64,000 nucleotides of DNA. Source: Streptomyces nitrosporeus. Its GTDB lineage: Bacteria > Actinomycetota > Actinomycetes > Streptomycetales > Streptomycetaceae. Position 1 is the first letter of the stretch. The number at the start of each line of letters is the position of its first letter. Below the pieces are notes generated by a model, which saw nothing but the letters and a program-made list of their open reading frames with translations, ran no database searches and was not told where the DNA came from. The stretch spans positions 620,001-684,000 of the forward strand of contig NZ_CP023702.1 in the NCBI RefSeq assembly GCF_008704555.1, read 5' to 3'. Both the position numbers and the translations under genes were made by a program. This document shows, in pieces, positions 32,855-42,350 of the stretch.

Positions 32855-33499
32855 ATGAACATCTTCAGTCGTAGCTCCACCCTCCGCCGCCCGGCCGCGC
32901 CCGCCGGACCGGCCGGGCCCGCCTCCGCCCCGGTGACCCCTGACCCCTCCCTGGCGGCGCTCACCGGCGAGTGGGTCATCGACCCCGCGCACAGCAGGAT
33001 CGGCTTCTCCGTGCGGCACGCCATGGTCACCACGGTGCGCGGTTCGTTCACGGAGTACGACAGCCGCCTCTACTTCGACGGCCGGGACCCCTCACGCTCC
33101 CGGGCGAGGATCGTGATCCACACCGCGAGCGTGGACACCGGAGTGGAGCAGCGGGACGCCCACCTGGTCGGACGCGACTTCCTGGACGCCAGGTCGTATC
33201 CCCGGATGTCGTTCACCAGCGGTGCCGTCGAGCAGGCGGGCAAGGACGTGTTCCGGATGACCGGAGACCTCACCATCCGGGACACGGCCCGTCCGGTGAC
33301 GCTGGACCTCACCTACATCGGCCACGTCACCGACCCGTTCGGCTACGAGCGGGTCGGCTTCGACGGTACGACCACCATCGGCCGCTCGGACTGGGGCCTG
33401 ACCTACAACGCCCGCCTCGCCCAGGGCGGGGCGATGGTCAGTGAGCGGCTCCGGCTCCAGTTCGACATCGCGGCGGTCCGCGCCGTCCCGGAGGGCTGA
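32855..33499 (+). CDS. YceI family lipid-binding protein
   Basis: A 214-residue YceI-like protein, a lipocalin-shaped beta barrel that binds isoprenoid or quinone-like lipids. The family core starts at GEWVIDPAHSRIGFSVRHAM and runs to the end, with TRGSFTEY, NAARLASGG-like NARLAQGG, and FDGTTTIGRSDWGL. The first 35 residues are a Pro/Ala-rich cytoplasmic-looking extension rather than a signal peptide. No clear ribosome binding site precedes the ATG. It is followed by a strong terminator and is probably a single-gene unit. Function in streptomycetes is not established. Confidence 0.87.
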   Translation: MNIFSRSSTLRRPAAPAGPAGPASAPVTPDPSLAALTGEWVIDPAHSRIGFSVRHAMVTTVRGSFTEYDSRLYFDGRDPSRSRARIVIHTASVDTGVEQRDAHLVGRDFLDARSYPRMSFTSGAVEQAGKDVFRMTGDLTIRDTARPVTLDLTYIGHVTDPFGYERVGFDGTTTIGRSDWGLTYNARLAQGGAMVSERLRLQFDIAAVRAVPEG

Positions 33500-33556
33500 C
33501 GGCCCGCTTCCATCCGGCCGGCCGCGATCCGGCCGCGCCCCGGTCCTTCCGGGCGG

Positions 33557-33606
33557 TACCGCCGAGGGCTGTCCCACCAGGCATGACGGGGCAGCCCTCG
33601 GCGGTA
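33557..33606 (+). terminator. long hairpin terminator after yceI-like gene
   Basis: Arms 33557-33575 and 33588-33606 form a stem of about 19 pairs (one G-T) around a 12-base loop. There is no T-tract. It sits 58 bases after the stop codon. Confidence 0.75.
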
Positions 33607-34070
33607 TACCCCACTTCACCCCGGTTGGTCTTCAAGAAGTTGAACTCAAAGGAACGCTAGGGCCGTTGGTCCTTCATTCTGTTACATCCAGGTGTCCAGC
33701 AGACGACGCACGGATTCACGGGTGGCGCGAAGGCGATCCCCGCCCTCCATGAGCCGCGGGCAGTCTTCCCACCGGCGCGAAGAGATCCGCACGACGCCAC
33801 TTCACCGGCAAAACCGCTGATCAGAAGCGTGATGTGAGAAAGTGTTACTTCAAGTAGACTTCCGTTCGAGCGTGTTGGAAGCCCGGCCTGGCAGTCGGTG
33901 AGTTTTGGACAACCGTCCTCCCAGCTCTGCCTGTTTGCTTAATTTCTTGAAAGCATCGAGCTGCTCCGGACGGCGTGTACCGCGGCCCGGAGCCGGTTGT
34001 GCCGGTTCACGTCCGGCATCCGCGCCACCGGCCGTCGCGCGTACGGCCGGACACAAGGAGAGCTGCAGAA
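33607..34070. other. long leader region of the M4 metallopeptidase gene
   Basis: These 464 bases have clearly lower GC than the surroundings and no credible gene. Short dyads include TTCAA-gaag-TTGAA (33631-33644) and TACTT-c-AAGTA (33846-33856). The region probably contains the peptidase promoter and binding sites for growth-phase regulators. Readings that start the peptidase inside this region are not supported. Confidence 0.6.
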
Positions 34071-36431
34071 GTGGCTGACAGACTGTCATCCTCCAGATAT
34101 TTCCTGATATCAGGATCCCGTTCCCCCTCCCGCCCCCTCCGGAGTGCCGGCACCGCCCGCAGGCGCGCGGCACTGACCGCGGCGCTCGCCGTGGGAGCGC
34201 TCCTCCTGCCGGTCGCCACCGCCGCGGGCCCGGCCGCTTTCGCCGCGGACAGGGACCGGGCACCCCGGCAGATCGAGGTCCGTCCCGAACCCGGGTCCGG
34301 GAGTGTCGGACTCTCCGCCGCGAAGCGGGAGAAGCTGCTCAGGAACGCCGCCGCCGACGGCCCCGCCACCGCCCGCCGGCTGAAGCTGGGCGACCGCGAG
34401 AAGCTCGTGCCGAGGGATGTCGTCAAGGACGCGGACGGCACCGTCCACACCCGTTACGAGCGCACCTACGCCGGGCTCCCGGTGCTCGGCGGCGACCTGG
34501 TCGTCCACCAGGACGGCGACTCCAGTACCGTCACCAGGGCCACCACGGCGCGGATCGCCGTGGACACGGCCGAGCCCGACGTCACCGCCGGTACCGCCAG
34601 GAAGAAGGCGCTCGCGGCGGGCGAGGAGGAGGGCACCGCCGGGGCCACCACCGCGCAGGCCCCCCGCCAGGTCGTCTGGGCGGGCTCCGGCGAACCCGTC
34701 CTGGCCTGGGAGACCTTCGTCACCGGCGTCCAGCAGGACGGCACCCCGAGCCGCCTCCAGGTGGTGACCGACGCCACCACCGGTGAGCGGCTGCACAGCG
34801 CGGAGCAGATCCACGCCGGCGAGGGCCAGAGCCTGTACAGCGGACCCGTGCAGATCGGCTCGGTCCACAACGGCACCGCGTACGAGCTGACCGACCCGGC
34901 GCGCGGCAGCCACCGGACCTACTCGTTCGCCCCGGACAACACGCAGAGCCTGGTCACCGACGACGACGACCACTGGGGCGACGGCACCGCCGCCCACGAG
35001 CAGACGGCCGCCGTGGACGCCGCGTACGGCGCGCAGAAGACGTGGGACTTCTACCAGGACCGGTTCGGCCGCAACGGCATCGCCGACGACGGGGCGGGGG
35101 CCCGCTCCCGGGTGCACTACGGCAGCGGATACGCCAACGCCTTCTGGGACGACCTGTGCTTCTGCATGACCTACGGCGACGGCATCGGTGACGCCCGCCC
35201 CGTGACCTCCCTGGACATCGCGGCCCACGAGATGACCCACGGCGTCACCTACTCCACCGCGAACCTGTACTACTCGGGTGAGTCGGGCGGCCTCAACGAG
35301 GCGACCAGCGACATCATGGCCGCGGCCGTGGAGTTCTACGCGGACAACCCGCTGGACACACCGGACTACACCATGGCCGAGCTGATCGACCTGCGCGGCA
35401 CCGGCGGGCCGATCCGGTACATGGACCAGCCCTCCAGGGACGCCTCCCCGAAGGGGACGTCCCAGGACTACTGGACCTCCGAGACCAGGAAGCTGGACCC
35501 CCACTTCAGTTCCGGGGTGGGCAACCACTTCTTCTACCTGCTCGCCGAGGGCAGCGGGCAGAAGACCGTCAACGGCGTCCAGTACGACAGCCCGACCTAC
35601 GACGGCAATCCGGTCGCCGGCATCGGCATCGAGAACGCCGCCGCCATCTGGTACCGGGCCCTGACGGTCTACATGACCAGCCGCACCGACTACGCGGGCG
35701 CCCGCGTCGCCACGCTCCGGGCCGCGGACGACCTCTTCGGCATGGACGACGGCGCCTACACGGCCGTCGGCAACGCCTGGGCCGCGGTCAACGTCGGCCC
35801 CTCGTACGTCAACAACATCGCGGCCGTCGTCCCGTCCGCCCGGAAGTCCGCGGTGGGCCAGCCCACCGAGCTGCGGATCGACGCGGTCTCGACCCGTCCC
35901 GGCGCTCTCGGCTACGCCGCGACCGGCCTGCCCGCCGGGCTGGGCATCGACGCCGCCACCGGCGTCATCAGCGGGACCCCGACGGCGGCGGGCGACTTCT
36001 CCGTGGTCGTCACCGTCACGAACTCCGCCTCGGAGACCCGCGAGCTGTCCTTCGCCTGGACCGTGCTGGCCTCCGGCGGGGACTTCTTCACCAACCCGGC
36101 CAGGGTGGACATCCCCAACTGGGTCACCGTCGAGTCACCCATCACCGTCACGGGGCGGACCGGCAACGCGCCCGCCGACCTCAAGGTGACCGTCGACCTC
36201 GTCCACGACTTCATCGGCGGGCAGGTGATCAACCTCGTCGCCGGGGACGGCACGGTGATCCTGGTGAAGGACTTCGTCTGGGACGAGGGCAGGGAGCTCC
36301 ACGAGACGTTCACCGTGGACGCGTCGGCCGTGCCCGCCGACGGCACGTGGAAGCTGCGCGTCACCGACAACACCCCCGGCATCTTCACCGTCGACCCCGG
36401 GTACCTCGACGGCTGGAGCCTGACCTTCTGA
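34071..36431 (+). CDS. secreted M4 (thermolysin-like) metallopeptidase with P-domain
   Basis: A 786-residue exported zinc endopeptidase precursor. The signal peptide has a long basic N-region and ends near AAFAADRDRA. The propeptide (FTP plus PepSY-like) runs to about 260. The catalytic domain contains HEMTHGV (zinc site, residues about 386-390), the third ligand in GGLNEATSD and the proton donor region around GVGNHFFYL. After the catalytic domain come an Ig-like putative He_PIG domain (about 585-665, GVISGTPTAAGDFSV) and a C-terminal proprotein-convertase P-domain (about 670-786, VTVDLVHDFIGGQVINLV). The GTG at 34071 is preceded by AAGGAG at good spacing; the earlier ATG at 33975 lacks one. 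It probably degrades external protein. Confidence 0.92.
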   Translation: MADRLSSSRYFLISGSRSPSRPLRSAGTARRRAALTAALAVGALLLPVATAAGPAAFAADRDRAPRQIEVRPEPGSGSVGLSAAKREKLLRNAAADGPATARRLKLGDREKLVPRDVVKDADGTVHTRYERTYAGLPVLGGDLVVHQDGDSSTVTRATTARIAVDTAEPDVTAGTARKKALAAGEEEGTAGATTAQAPRQVVWAGSGEPVLAWETFVTGVQQDGTPSRLQVVTDATTGERLHSAEQIHAGEGQSLYSGPVQIGSVHNGTAYELTDPARGSHRTYSFAPDNTQSLVTDDDDHWGDGTAAHEQTAAVDAAYGAQKTWDFYQDRFGRNGIADDGAGARSRVHYGSGYANAFWDDLCFCMTYGDGIGDARPVTSLDIAAHEMTHGVTYSTANLYYSGESGGLNEATSDIMAAAVEFYADNPLDTPDYTMAELIDLRGTGGPIRYMDQPSRDASPKGTSQDYWTSETRKLDPHFSSGVGNHFFYLLAEGSGQKTVNGVQYDSPTYDGNPVAGIGIENAAAIWYRALTVYMTSRTDYAGARVATLRAADDLFGMDDGAYTAVGNAWAAVNVGPSYVNNIAAVVPSARKSAVGQPTELRIDAVSTRPGALGYAATGLPAGLGIDAATGVISGTPTAAGDFSVVVTVTNSASETRELSFAWTVLASGGDFFTNPARVDIPNWVTVESPITVTGRTGNAPADLKVTVDLVHDFIGGQVINLVAGDGTVILVKDFVWDEGRELHETFTVDASAVPADGTWKLRVTDNTPGIFTVDPGYLDGWSLTF

Positions 36432-36459
36432 GGCTCCCGGCCTCCCGGCCTGTCCTCCT

Positions 36460-36497
36460 GGCCCGCCCCCCGGCCCGCCCCGGCCGGGGGGCGGGCC
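36460..36497. terminator. bidirectional terminator between peptidase and amidase genes
   Basis: A perfect 16-bp stem (36460-36475 with 36482-36497) with a six-base loop lies in the convergent gap. It ends one base before the amidase stop codon, so it serves the minus-strand operon as well as the peptidase. Confidence 0.85.
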
Positions 36498-36498
36498 C

Positions 36499-37947
36499 TC
36501 ACCTCGGGGGCGGCGGCCCCCAGGGTGCCGCCTCCTCCAGTTGCGCGGCGAGGGCGAGCAGCAGGCCCTCGCCGCCGAGGGGGGCGGCGAACTGGACGCC
36601 GAGCGGCAGACCGTCGCCGTCGTGGCCGAAGGGCACGGACATCGCGGGCATCCCGGTGACGTTGTACACGCTGGTGAAGGCCGAGTGGACCGAGGCGTGG
36701 CGGTAGACGGACTCCGGGTCCGTGGTGTCGAGCGTGCCGAGCGGCGGGGTGGGCCGGGCGAGGGCCGGGCTGAGCAGGACGTCGGTGCCGGCGAAGGCGG
36801 CGCCGACCTCCCAGCCGATCTCCTGGGCCCGGCGCAGGGCCCGGCTGACATCGGCGGCGGGCAGGGTGCGGTAGGTGTCGTACAGAAGACGGGTGAAGGG
36901 TTCGATGTCGTCGTCGGCCAGGGGCCGGCCGAGTTCGGCGAGCCGGGCGTCGATCTGGGCGACGAGGTCGGCGCCCATCAGGACGCCGGAGGTGCGGCCG
37001 ACGTCGTCGGGGCGGTAGCGGGCGGTGGTCTCGGTGACGTGGTGGCCGAGGCGTTCGCAGAGCACGGCGGCGGCGCGTGCCGCGTCCGCGCAGTCGGGAT
37101 GGACGTCCGGGCCGTCGGGGAGCGCGGTGAGCAGTCCGATCCGCAGGCGGCCCGGCGGGCGGGCGGCGAGCTCGGCGAAGGGCGCGGCCGGGGCCGGGGC
37201 CGCGTAGGCGTCTCCGGGCAGCGGGCCCGCGGCGACGTCGAGGAGCAGGGCGCTGTCGCGGACGGTCATGGTGAGCGCGTGGTGCACGGAGACCAGGCCC
37301 GCCAGGGTGGTGGGGCGTGGTGCGGGGCTGACGCGTCCGCGGCTGGGTTTCAGGCCGAACAGTCCGCAGGCGGCGGCCGGGATGCGGATCGAACCGCCGC
37401 CGTCGCTGGCGTGGGCGACCGGTACCATCCCGGCGGCCACGGCGGCGGCCGAGCCGCCGCTGGAGCCGCCGGGTGAGCGGGTGGGGTCCCAGGGGTTGCG
37501 GGTGGGGCCGGACAGGACCGGTTCGGTGGAGGCGTTGAGGCCGAGTTCGGGGGTGTTGGTGGTGCCGAGGACCACCGCTCCGGCCCGCCGGTAGCGGGCC
37601 ACCAGTTCGCTGTCCCGGCGGGCGGTCCCCTCGGCGAAGAGACGGCTGCCGCCCGTCGCCGGGAGGCCCGCCACCTCCGTACCGAGGTCCTTGACGAGCA
37701 TCGGGACACCGCGCAGCGGGCCGTCGGGCAGGCCGGCCGCCACCTCGTCCAGGGCGGCCTCGAAGCGGGTGTGGAGCACCGCGCCGATGCCGGGGTCGAG
37801 TCTCCCGATGCGGGCGATCGCCTGTTCGGTGACCTCGCGTGCGTCGCTGTCGCCGTCGCGGACGGCGGCGGCCGTGGCGGTGGCGTCGGGAAGAACGGCG
37901 GCGTCGGGAAGGGCGGCGGCCGCGGCGGCGGCGTCGGGGCGCCTCAT
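36499..37947 (-). CDS. amidase-signature hydrolase
   Basis: A 482-residue amidase of the Ser-cisSer-Lys class. The lysine is in VPMLVKDLG, the Gly/Ser-rich block is SPGGSSGGSAAAVAAG with the cis-Ser, and the nucleophile Ser is in DGGGSIRIPAA. It hydrolyses a carboxamide or lactam bond in the cytoplasm. The closest-looking characterised kinds are 6-aminohexanoate-cyclic-dimer hydrolases and aryl amidases, but specificity cannot be read. The start ATG overlaps the upstream oxidoreductase stop by four bases. Last gene of the importer operon, so its substrate is probably what the importer brings in. GatA is unlikely because no gatB/gatC is near. Confidence 0.87.
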   Translation of the reverse strand: MRRPDAAAAAAALPDAAVLPDATATAAAVRDGDSDAREVTEQAIARIGRLDPGIGAVLHTRFEAALDEVAAGLPDGPLRGVPMLVKDLGTEVAGLPATGGSRLFAEGTARRDSELVARYRRAGAVVLGTTNTPELGLNASTEPVLSGPTRNPWDPTRSPGGSSGGSAAAVAAGMVPVAHASDGGGSIRIPAAACGLFGLKPSRGRVSPAPRPTTLAGLVSVHHALTMTVRDSALLLDVAAGPLPGDAYAAPAPAAPFAELAARPPGRLRIGLLTALPDGPDVHPDCADAARAAAVLCERLGHHVTETTARYRPDDVGRTSGVLMGADLVAQIDARLAELGRPLADDDIEPFTRLLYDTYRTLPAADVSRALRRAQEIGWEVGAAFAGTDVLLSPALARPTPPLGTLDTTDPESVYRHASVHSAFTSVYNVTGMPAMSVPFGHDGDGLPLGVQFAAPLGGEGLLLALAAQLEEAAPWGPPPPR

Positions 37948-39212
37948 GCGACGTACCCCTCCTGTTTGCCCCAGGTGGCGCGGCGGGTGGTGCCGCGGTC
38001 GACCAGGACGCAGCGGGTGCCCGTGAAGTTGGTCGGCATGCACTTGTTGCAGTGGATGCACAGGGACGGTGTGGCGGAGTCCTCGCGCACGCGGTTGACC
38101 AGGTCGGGCTCGCGCAGCAGGGCGCGGGCCATCGCCACGAACTCGAAGCCCTCGCGCATCGCGAGGTCCATGACGGGCTTCCCGGTGATCCCGCCGAGCA
38201 GGATCATCGGCAGCTTCACCGCTGCGCGGATCTGCCGGGCGTCCTGGAGGAGGTAGGCGTCCTGGTAGGGGTAGCTGCGCAGGAAGTGCTTGCCGACCGC
38301 CTTCACACCGAGCTTGATCGGCTGCGGCATGATCGCGGAGAACTCGCGGAGCGGGGCGTCGCCCTTGAAGAGGTACATGGGGTTGAGCAGGGAGCTGCCC
38401 GCGGTCATCTCCAGGGCGTCGACGGTGCCGTCCTGTTCGAGCCACTGCGCGACGGGGATGGCCTCGTCGAGCCAGAACCCGCCGGGGACGCCGTCGTCCA
38501 TGTTCATCTTGGCGATGACGGCGATCCTGCCGCCGACGGCGTCGTGGACGGCGCGCATGATCTCGCGGGCGAACCTGGCCCGGTTGGTGAGGCTGCCGCC
38601 GTAGGCGTCGGTGCGGTGGTTGACCCGGGGGCTGAGGAAGGAGCTGGCCAGGTAGTTGTGGCCCAGGTGCACCTCGACGGCGTCGAAGCCCGCCTCCACG
38701 GCGCGGCGCGCGGCCTCGGCGTGGGCCTCGGTGATGCGCCGGATGTCGTCGAGGGTGGCTTCCCTGGCCCAGCTGATGGTGGTGGCGTGGAAGTGCTTCG
38801 ACGGGGAGAGGGCGGGGGCCCCGTTGCCCTTGGGGTTGGCGACGGGCCCGCCGTGGCCGATCTGCGCGGCGACGGCGGCGCCTTCGGCGTGCACGGCGTC
38901 GGTGAGGGCGCGCAGGCCCGGCATCGCCTCGTCGGTCCAGTAGATCTGGTGGCGGTCGGTGCGGCCCTCCTTGGCGACCGCGCAGTAGGCGACGGTCGTC
39001 ATGCCGACGCCGCCGCGGGCGTAGGCGACGTGGAAGTCGACGAGGTCCTTGGTGACCAGGGACCGGTGGCTGAGTCCTTCGTAGGTCGCGGCCTTGATGA
39101 CGCGGTTGCGGAGCTCGACGGGGCCCAGTTTCGCGGGTGCCAGGACGTCGGGTGCCAGGACGTCGGGTGCCGGGGCGGCGGGGGCGGCTTCGGGGGTCTC
39201 GCTGGTGGTCAC
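37944..39212 (-). CDS. NADH:flavin oxidoreductase (old yellow enzyme family)
   Basis: A 422-residue FMN-dependent TIM-barrel enzyme. It shows GHGGPVANPKGNG, the active-site pattern HLGHNYLASSFLSPRVNHRT and YGGSLTNRARF, and the phosphate-binding LLGGITGKPVMDLA. A cysteine cluster near the end (SLCIHCNKCMP) resembles the iron-sulfur site of 2,4-dienoyl-CoA reductase relatives, although the large C-terminal domains of those enzymes are absent. The first 20 residues contain a repeated LAPDV from a short DNA repeat. The GTG start follows AGGAGGAACCACCC and overlaps the upstream ATPase stop (GTGA). It likely reduces an activated double bond in the imported compound before amide cleavage. Confidence 0.85.
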   Translation of the reverse strand: MTTSETPEAAPAAPAPDVLAPDVLAPAKLGPVELRNRVIKAATYEGLSHRSLVTKDLVDFHVAYARGGVGMTTVAYCAVAKEGRTDRHQIYWTDEAMPGLRALTDAVHAEGAAVAAQIGHGGPVANPKGNGAPALSPSKHFHATTISWAREATLDDIRRITEAHAEAARRAVEAGFDAVEVHLGHNYLASSFLSPRVNHRTDAYGGSLTNRARFAREIMRAVHDAVGGRIAVIAKMNMDDGVPGGFWLDEAIPVAQWLEQDGTVDALEMTAGSSLLNPMYLFKGDAPLREFSAIMPQPIKLGVKAVGKHFLRSYPYQDAYLLQDARQIRAAVKLPMILLGGITGKPVMDLAMREGFEFVAMARALLREPDLVNRVREDSATPSLCIHCNKCMPTNFTGTRCVLVDRGTTRRATWGKQEGYVA

Positions 39213-40231
39213 GGGTGGTTCCTCCTGGGTTCGGCGTGGTGGCAGGCGACCCGGTGTCCGGGCCGGATCTCCCGTGGTGGGGGTTCGTGTGCGGCGCACT
39301 CGCCGGTGGCCAGCGGGCAGCGGGTGCGGAAGCGGCAGCCGGACGGCGGGTCCAGCGGGGAGGGGAGTTCCGCGGCCGGCCCCTCGGTGTCCACGGCGGC
39401 GGGGGCGGCACCGCCCGGGCGCCTGGCCTCGGGGAGGGAGGCGAGCAGCAGCCGGGTGTAGGGGTGCACGGCCTCGTGCTGCATCCCGTCGGAGGGCAGC
39501 ACCTCGCAGACCTTGCCGAGGTACATCACCATCACGCGGTCGCTGATGTTCTTCACCACGGACACGTCGTGGGCGATGAAGACCATGCTGAGCCCGCGCC
39601 GGGCGGTCGCCGTCTCCAGCAGGTTGAGGATCTGGGCCTGGACGGACACGTCCAGGCTGGAGACGGGTTCGTCGCAGATCAGCACCTCGGGGTCGAGCAT
39701 CAGGGCGCGGGCGATGCACACCCGCTGGCACTGGCCGCCGGAGAGTTCGTGCGGTCTGCGGTCCCGTACGGTCGCGGGGTCGAGGCCGACGTCGCGGAGC
39801 GCCTCGTCGATCCGGGTGTCCCTGTCGCGCGGGTCGTCGCCGGCGCCCCAGACCGAAGGGCCTTCCCACACCAGGTCCTTGACCTTGCGGCGCGGGTTCA
39901 GGGCGGACACCGGGTCCTGCATGATGATCTGCATCCGGGCGCGGGCGCGCCGCAGTTCCCCGGGGGCGAGGCCGCTGAGGGAGGTCCCGCCCAGGCGGAC
40001 GGTCCCGGAGCCGGGGGGCGGGAGCTGGATCAGGGAGCGGCCGACGGTGGACTTGCCGCAGCCGGACTCCCCCAGGATGCCGAGGGTCTCGCCGACGGCG
40101 ACGTCCAGGCTGACCCCGGAGACGGCGTGGACCTTGCGGCCGTGTCCGGCCGGGAACTCCACGACGAGGTCCTCGGCGCTCAGCGCGGGCGGCCGGGGGG
40201 CCGTCCGGGCGGTGTCGGGTGTGGTCGTCAT
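39209..40231 (-). CDS. oligopeptide-type ABC importer ATPase (DppF/OppF-like)
   Basis: A 340-residue ATPase with Walker A GESGCGKST, signature LSGGQCQR, Walker B LICDEPVSSLDV, and the C-terminal oligopeptide/nickel extension containing HPYTRLLLASLPE and the cysteine-rich CRFRTRCPLATGECA. That extension defines the Dpp/Opp group. It works as a heterodimer with the preceding ATPase. The signature glutamine-cysteine (GGQCQR) is slightly unusual. The ATG overlaps the upstream stop by four bases. Confidence 0.9.
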   Translation of the reverse strand: MTTTPDTARTAPRPPALSAEDLVVEFPAGHGRKVHAVSGVSLDVAVGETLGILGESGCGKSTVGRSLIQLPPPGSGTVRLGGTSLSGLAPGELRRARARMQIIMQDPVSALNPRRKVKDLVWEGPSVWGAGDDPRDRDTRIDEALRDVGLDPATVRDRRPHELSGGQCQRVCIARALMLDPEVLICDEPVSSLDVSVQAQILNLLETATARRGLSMVFIAHDVSVVKNISDRVMVMYLGKVCEVLPSDGMQHEAVHPYTRLLLASLPEARRPGGAAPAAVDTEGPAAELPSPLDPPSGCRFRTRCPLATGECAAHEPPPREIRPGHRVACHHAEPRRNHP

Positions 40232-41319
40232 GCGGTCGCCTCCTGGACGGCGCCCAGCGGGTGGTGGCAGGCGACGACGCCTTCGGCGTCCTGGTCGCCG
40301 TGCCGGCCGGTGAGCCGGGGCGCCTCGGTGGTGCAGCGGTCGGTGGCGGCGGTGCAGCGCGGGGCGAACCGGCAGCCGGGCGGGGGGTGCAGCAGGTTGG
40401 GCGGGCGGCCCTCGATGGTGGGGAGCAGGGTGTGCGGGGGCAGGTCGAGCTGGGGGATGGAGGCGATCAGGGCACTGCTGTACGGGTGCCGGGGCCGTTC
40501 GAAGACGGCCTGGGTGGGGGCGTGTTCGACGAGGCGTCCCGCGTACATCACGGCGACGCGGTCGGTGCGGCCGGCGACGGTGGCGAGGTCGTGGCTGATG
40601 AGGACGGTCGCCATGCGCAGGTCCTGGGCCAGTGTCCGGAGCAGGTCCAGGATCTGCTTCTGCACGGTGACGTCGAGTGCGGTGGTGGGCTCGTCGGCGA
40701 TGAGCAGGCGGGGCCCGCAGGCGAGGGCCATGGCGATGACGACGCGCTGGCGCATTCCGCCGGAGAGTTCGTGCGGGTACTGGCGGGCGCGCCGGGCCGG
40801 TTCGGGGATGCCGACCTGCCGGAGCAGGCCGACGGCCCGGTCCCGGGCTTCCGCGCGGCTGAGGCCGAGGTGCAGCCGTACGCTCTCGGTGAGGTGGGCG
40901 CCGACCTTCTTGACCGGGTTCAGGGAGGTCATCGGGTCCTGGAAGACCATGGCGACCTCGGTGCCCCACAGGGCGCGGCGCCGGGCGGGGGTGAGTGCGT
41001 GGACGTCCTGGCCGCCGAGGAGGACGGTGCCGGAGACGGTGGTGCCGGGGCCGTCGGTGATCAGGCCCATCAGGGTGCGGCCGAGGACGGACTTGCCCGA
41101 GCCGGACTCCCCGACGATGCCGAGGGTCTCCCCCTCGGACAGGGTCAGGTCGACCCCGTCGACGGCCTGGACGAGGCCGCGGGGGGTGAGGAAGCCGGTG
41201 CGTACGCCGGTGGCGCTCAGCAGCGGGGCGGGGGCGGCCCGGGGGGTGCCGGCAGCGGGTCCGGGGGCGCCGGGGGCGGGGGCGGGGGCGGGGCCCCCGG
41301 GCGGGGGTGCGGTGGTCAC
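40228..41319 (-). CDS. oligopeptide-type ABC importer ATPase (DppD/OppD-like)
   Basis: A 363-residue ATPase with Walker A GESGSGKSV, signature LSGGMRQR, Walker B LLIADEPTTALDV and the oligopeptide-group C-terminus (HPYSSALIASIPQLD and CRFAPRCTAATDRC). The first 30 residues are a Pro/Ala/Gly-rich extension of low complexity. I choose the GTG at 41319, which overlaps the permease stop as GTGA like its neighbours; an ATG eight codons earlier is possible. It pairs with the ATPase at 39209. Confidence 0.88.
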   Translation of the reverse strand: MTTAPPPGGPAPAPAPGAPGPAAGTPRAAPAPLLSATGVRTGFLTPRGLVQAVDGVDLTLSEGETLGIVGESGSGKSVLGRTLMGLITDGPGTTVSGTVLLGGQDVHALTPARRRALWGTEVAMVFQDPMTSLNPVKKVGAHLTESVRLHLGLSRAEARDRAVGLLRQVGIPEPARRARQYPHELSGGMRQRVVIAMALACGPRLLIADEPTTALDVTVQKQILDLLRTLAQDLRMATVLISHDLATVAGRTDRVAVMYAGRLVEHAPTQAVFERPRHPYSSALIASIPQLDLPPHTLLPTIEGRPPNLLHPPPGCRFAPRCTAATDRCTTEAPRLTGRHGDQDAEGVVACHHPLGAVQEATA

Positions 41320-42350
41320 AGCTTCACGCTCCGGGAGTCCCATCGCCCGCGAGCCTTCTCGCCGACGATGTTGAAGGCGAACACGGTGAGGAAGAGGAAG
41401 GCGCCGGGCACGAGGACGATGTGCGGGTGGTCCTCGAAGGCCCGCCCCTCCCCTTCGGCGATCATGTTTCCCCAGGTGGGTTCGGGCGGCTGGATGCCGA
41501 GTCCGAGGAAGCTGAGCGAGGCCTCGGCGACGATGAGTACCGAGATCATCACGACGGCCAGGGACAGCAGGGGCAGCAGGACGTTGGGGAGCAGTTCGCG
41601 CAGCAGGATCCGGGTGCGGGTGGCGCCCATGGCGCGGGCCGCGACGACGAACTCGCGGTTGGCGTAGGCCATGGTGGTGGCGCGGGCGAGCCGCACCATG
41701 CCGGGGACGGTGAGCAGGGCCAGGGAGAGGGCGACGTTGCGCAGGTGCGGTTCCAGCACGGTGGCGAGCGCGATGAGGAGGATCAGCGGGGGTACGGCGA
41801 GCAGGGAGTTGGTGGCGATGCCCACCGCGCGGTCGACGCCCTTCTGGAAGTAGCCGGCCACCATGCCGATCGCGCCGCCGACGACGGTGCCGACGGCGAC
41901 CGCGGACAGCGAGATGACCAGTGAGGACCGGGCGCCGTACAGGGAGCGGGCGAGCAGGTCGAGGCCGAAGGCGTTGGTGCCGAGCGGGTGGTCCCCGGTG
42001 AACGCGGGGGTCGCGAAGACCGGTTCCATGACGGTGCTCGCGACGTCGCGGTCCTCGGCGAGCGGCAGCCAGGGGGCGCACACGATCGCGAGGCCGAGGA
42101 GGATCAGCCAGCCCGCGCCCGCCCAGAACACCAGGTCGAATCCGGGGCCGGCCCAGCGCTTGCCGAGCCGGGAGGCTCCGGCGAAGGCCGTGCCGAGGCC
42201 GAGGAGGGCGAGGGCCGCCTTGGCGGGCGGGACGAGCTGGGCGGTGGTCGCGCCGAACACCAGCAGGGCGAGGCCGACGGCGGTGAGGGTCAGGGCGGTG
42301 AGCAGGGGCGGCGGGAAGGCGGTCCGCGTGCGCGGAGCGATGTCAGACAT
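41316..42350 (-). CDS. ABC importer permease (DppC/OppC-like)
   Basis: A 344-residue inner-membrane permease of the OppC type. Two N-terminal hydrophobic segments precede the usual extracytoplasmic DHPLGTNAFGLDLLARSLYG motif, which is diagnostic for DppC/OppC. The EAA loop is FVVAARAMGATRTRILLREL. The extra N-terminal membrane helices make it longer than typical DppC. The start ATG overlaps the DppB end by eight bases; a GTG two codons earlier is an alternative. Confidence 0.88.
   Translation of the reverse strand: MSDIAPRTRTAFPPPLLTALTLTAVGLALLVFGATTAQLVPPAKAALALLGLGTAFAGASRLGKRWAGPGFDLVFWAGAGWLILLGLAIVCAPWLPLAEDRDVASTVMEPVFATPAFTGDHPLGTNAFGLDLLARSLYGARSSLVISLSAVAVGTVVGGAIGMVAGYFQKGVDRAVGIATNSLLAVPPLILLIALATVLEPHLRNVALSLALLTVPGMVRLARATTMAYANREFVVAARAMGATRTRILLRELLPNVLLPLLSLAVVMISVLIVAEASLSFLGLGIQPPEPTWGNMIAEGEGRAFEDHPHIVLVPGAFLFLTVFAFNIVGEKARGRWDSRSVKL

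Noticed and set aside
33850..34263. Minus-strand reading overlapping the M4 peptidase start
   Set aside because: No ribosome binding site, atypical composition, and it overlaps the peptidase signal peptide region.
36499..37947. GatA subunit of tRNA amidotransferase
   Set aside because: The amidase triad is shared, but there is no gatB or gatC nearby and the gene is part of an importer operon.
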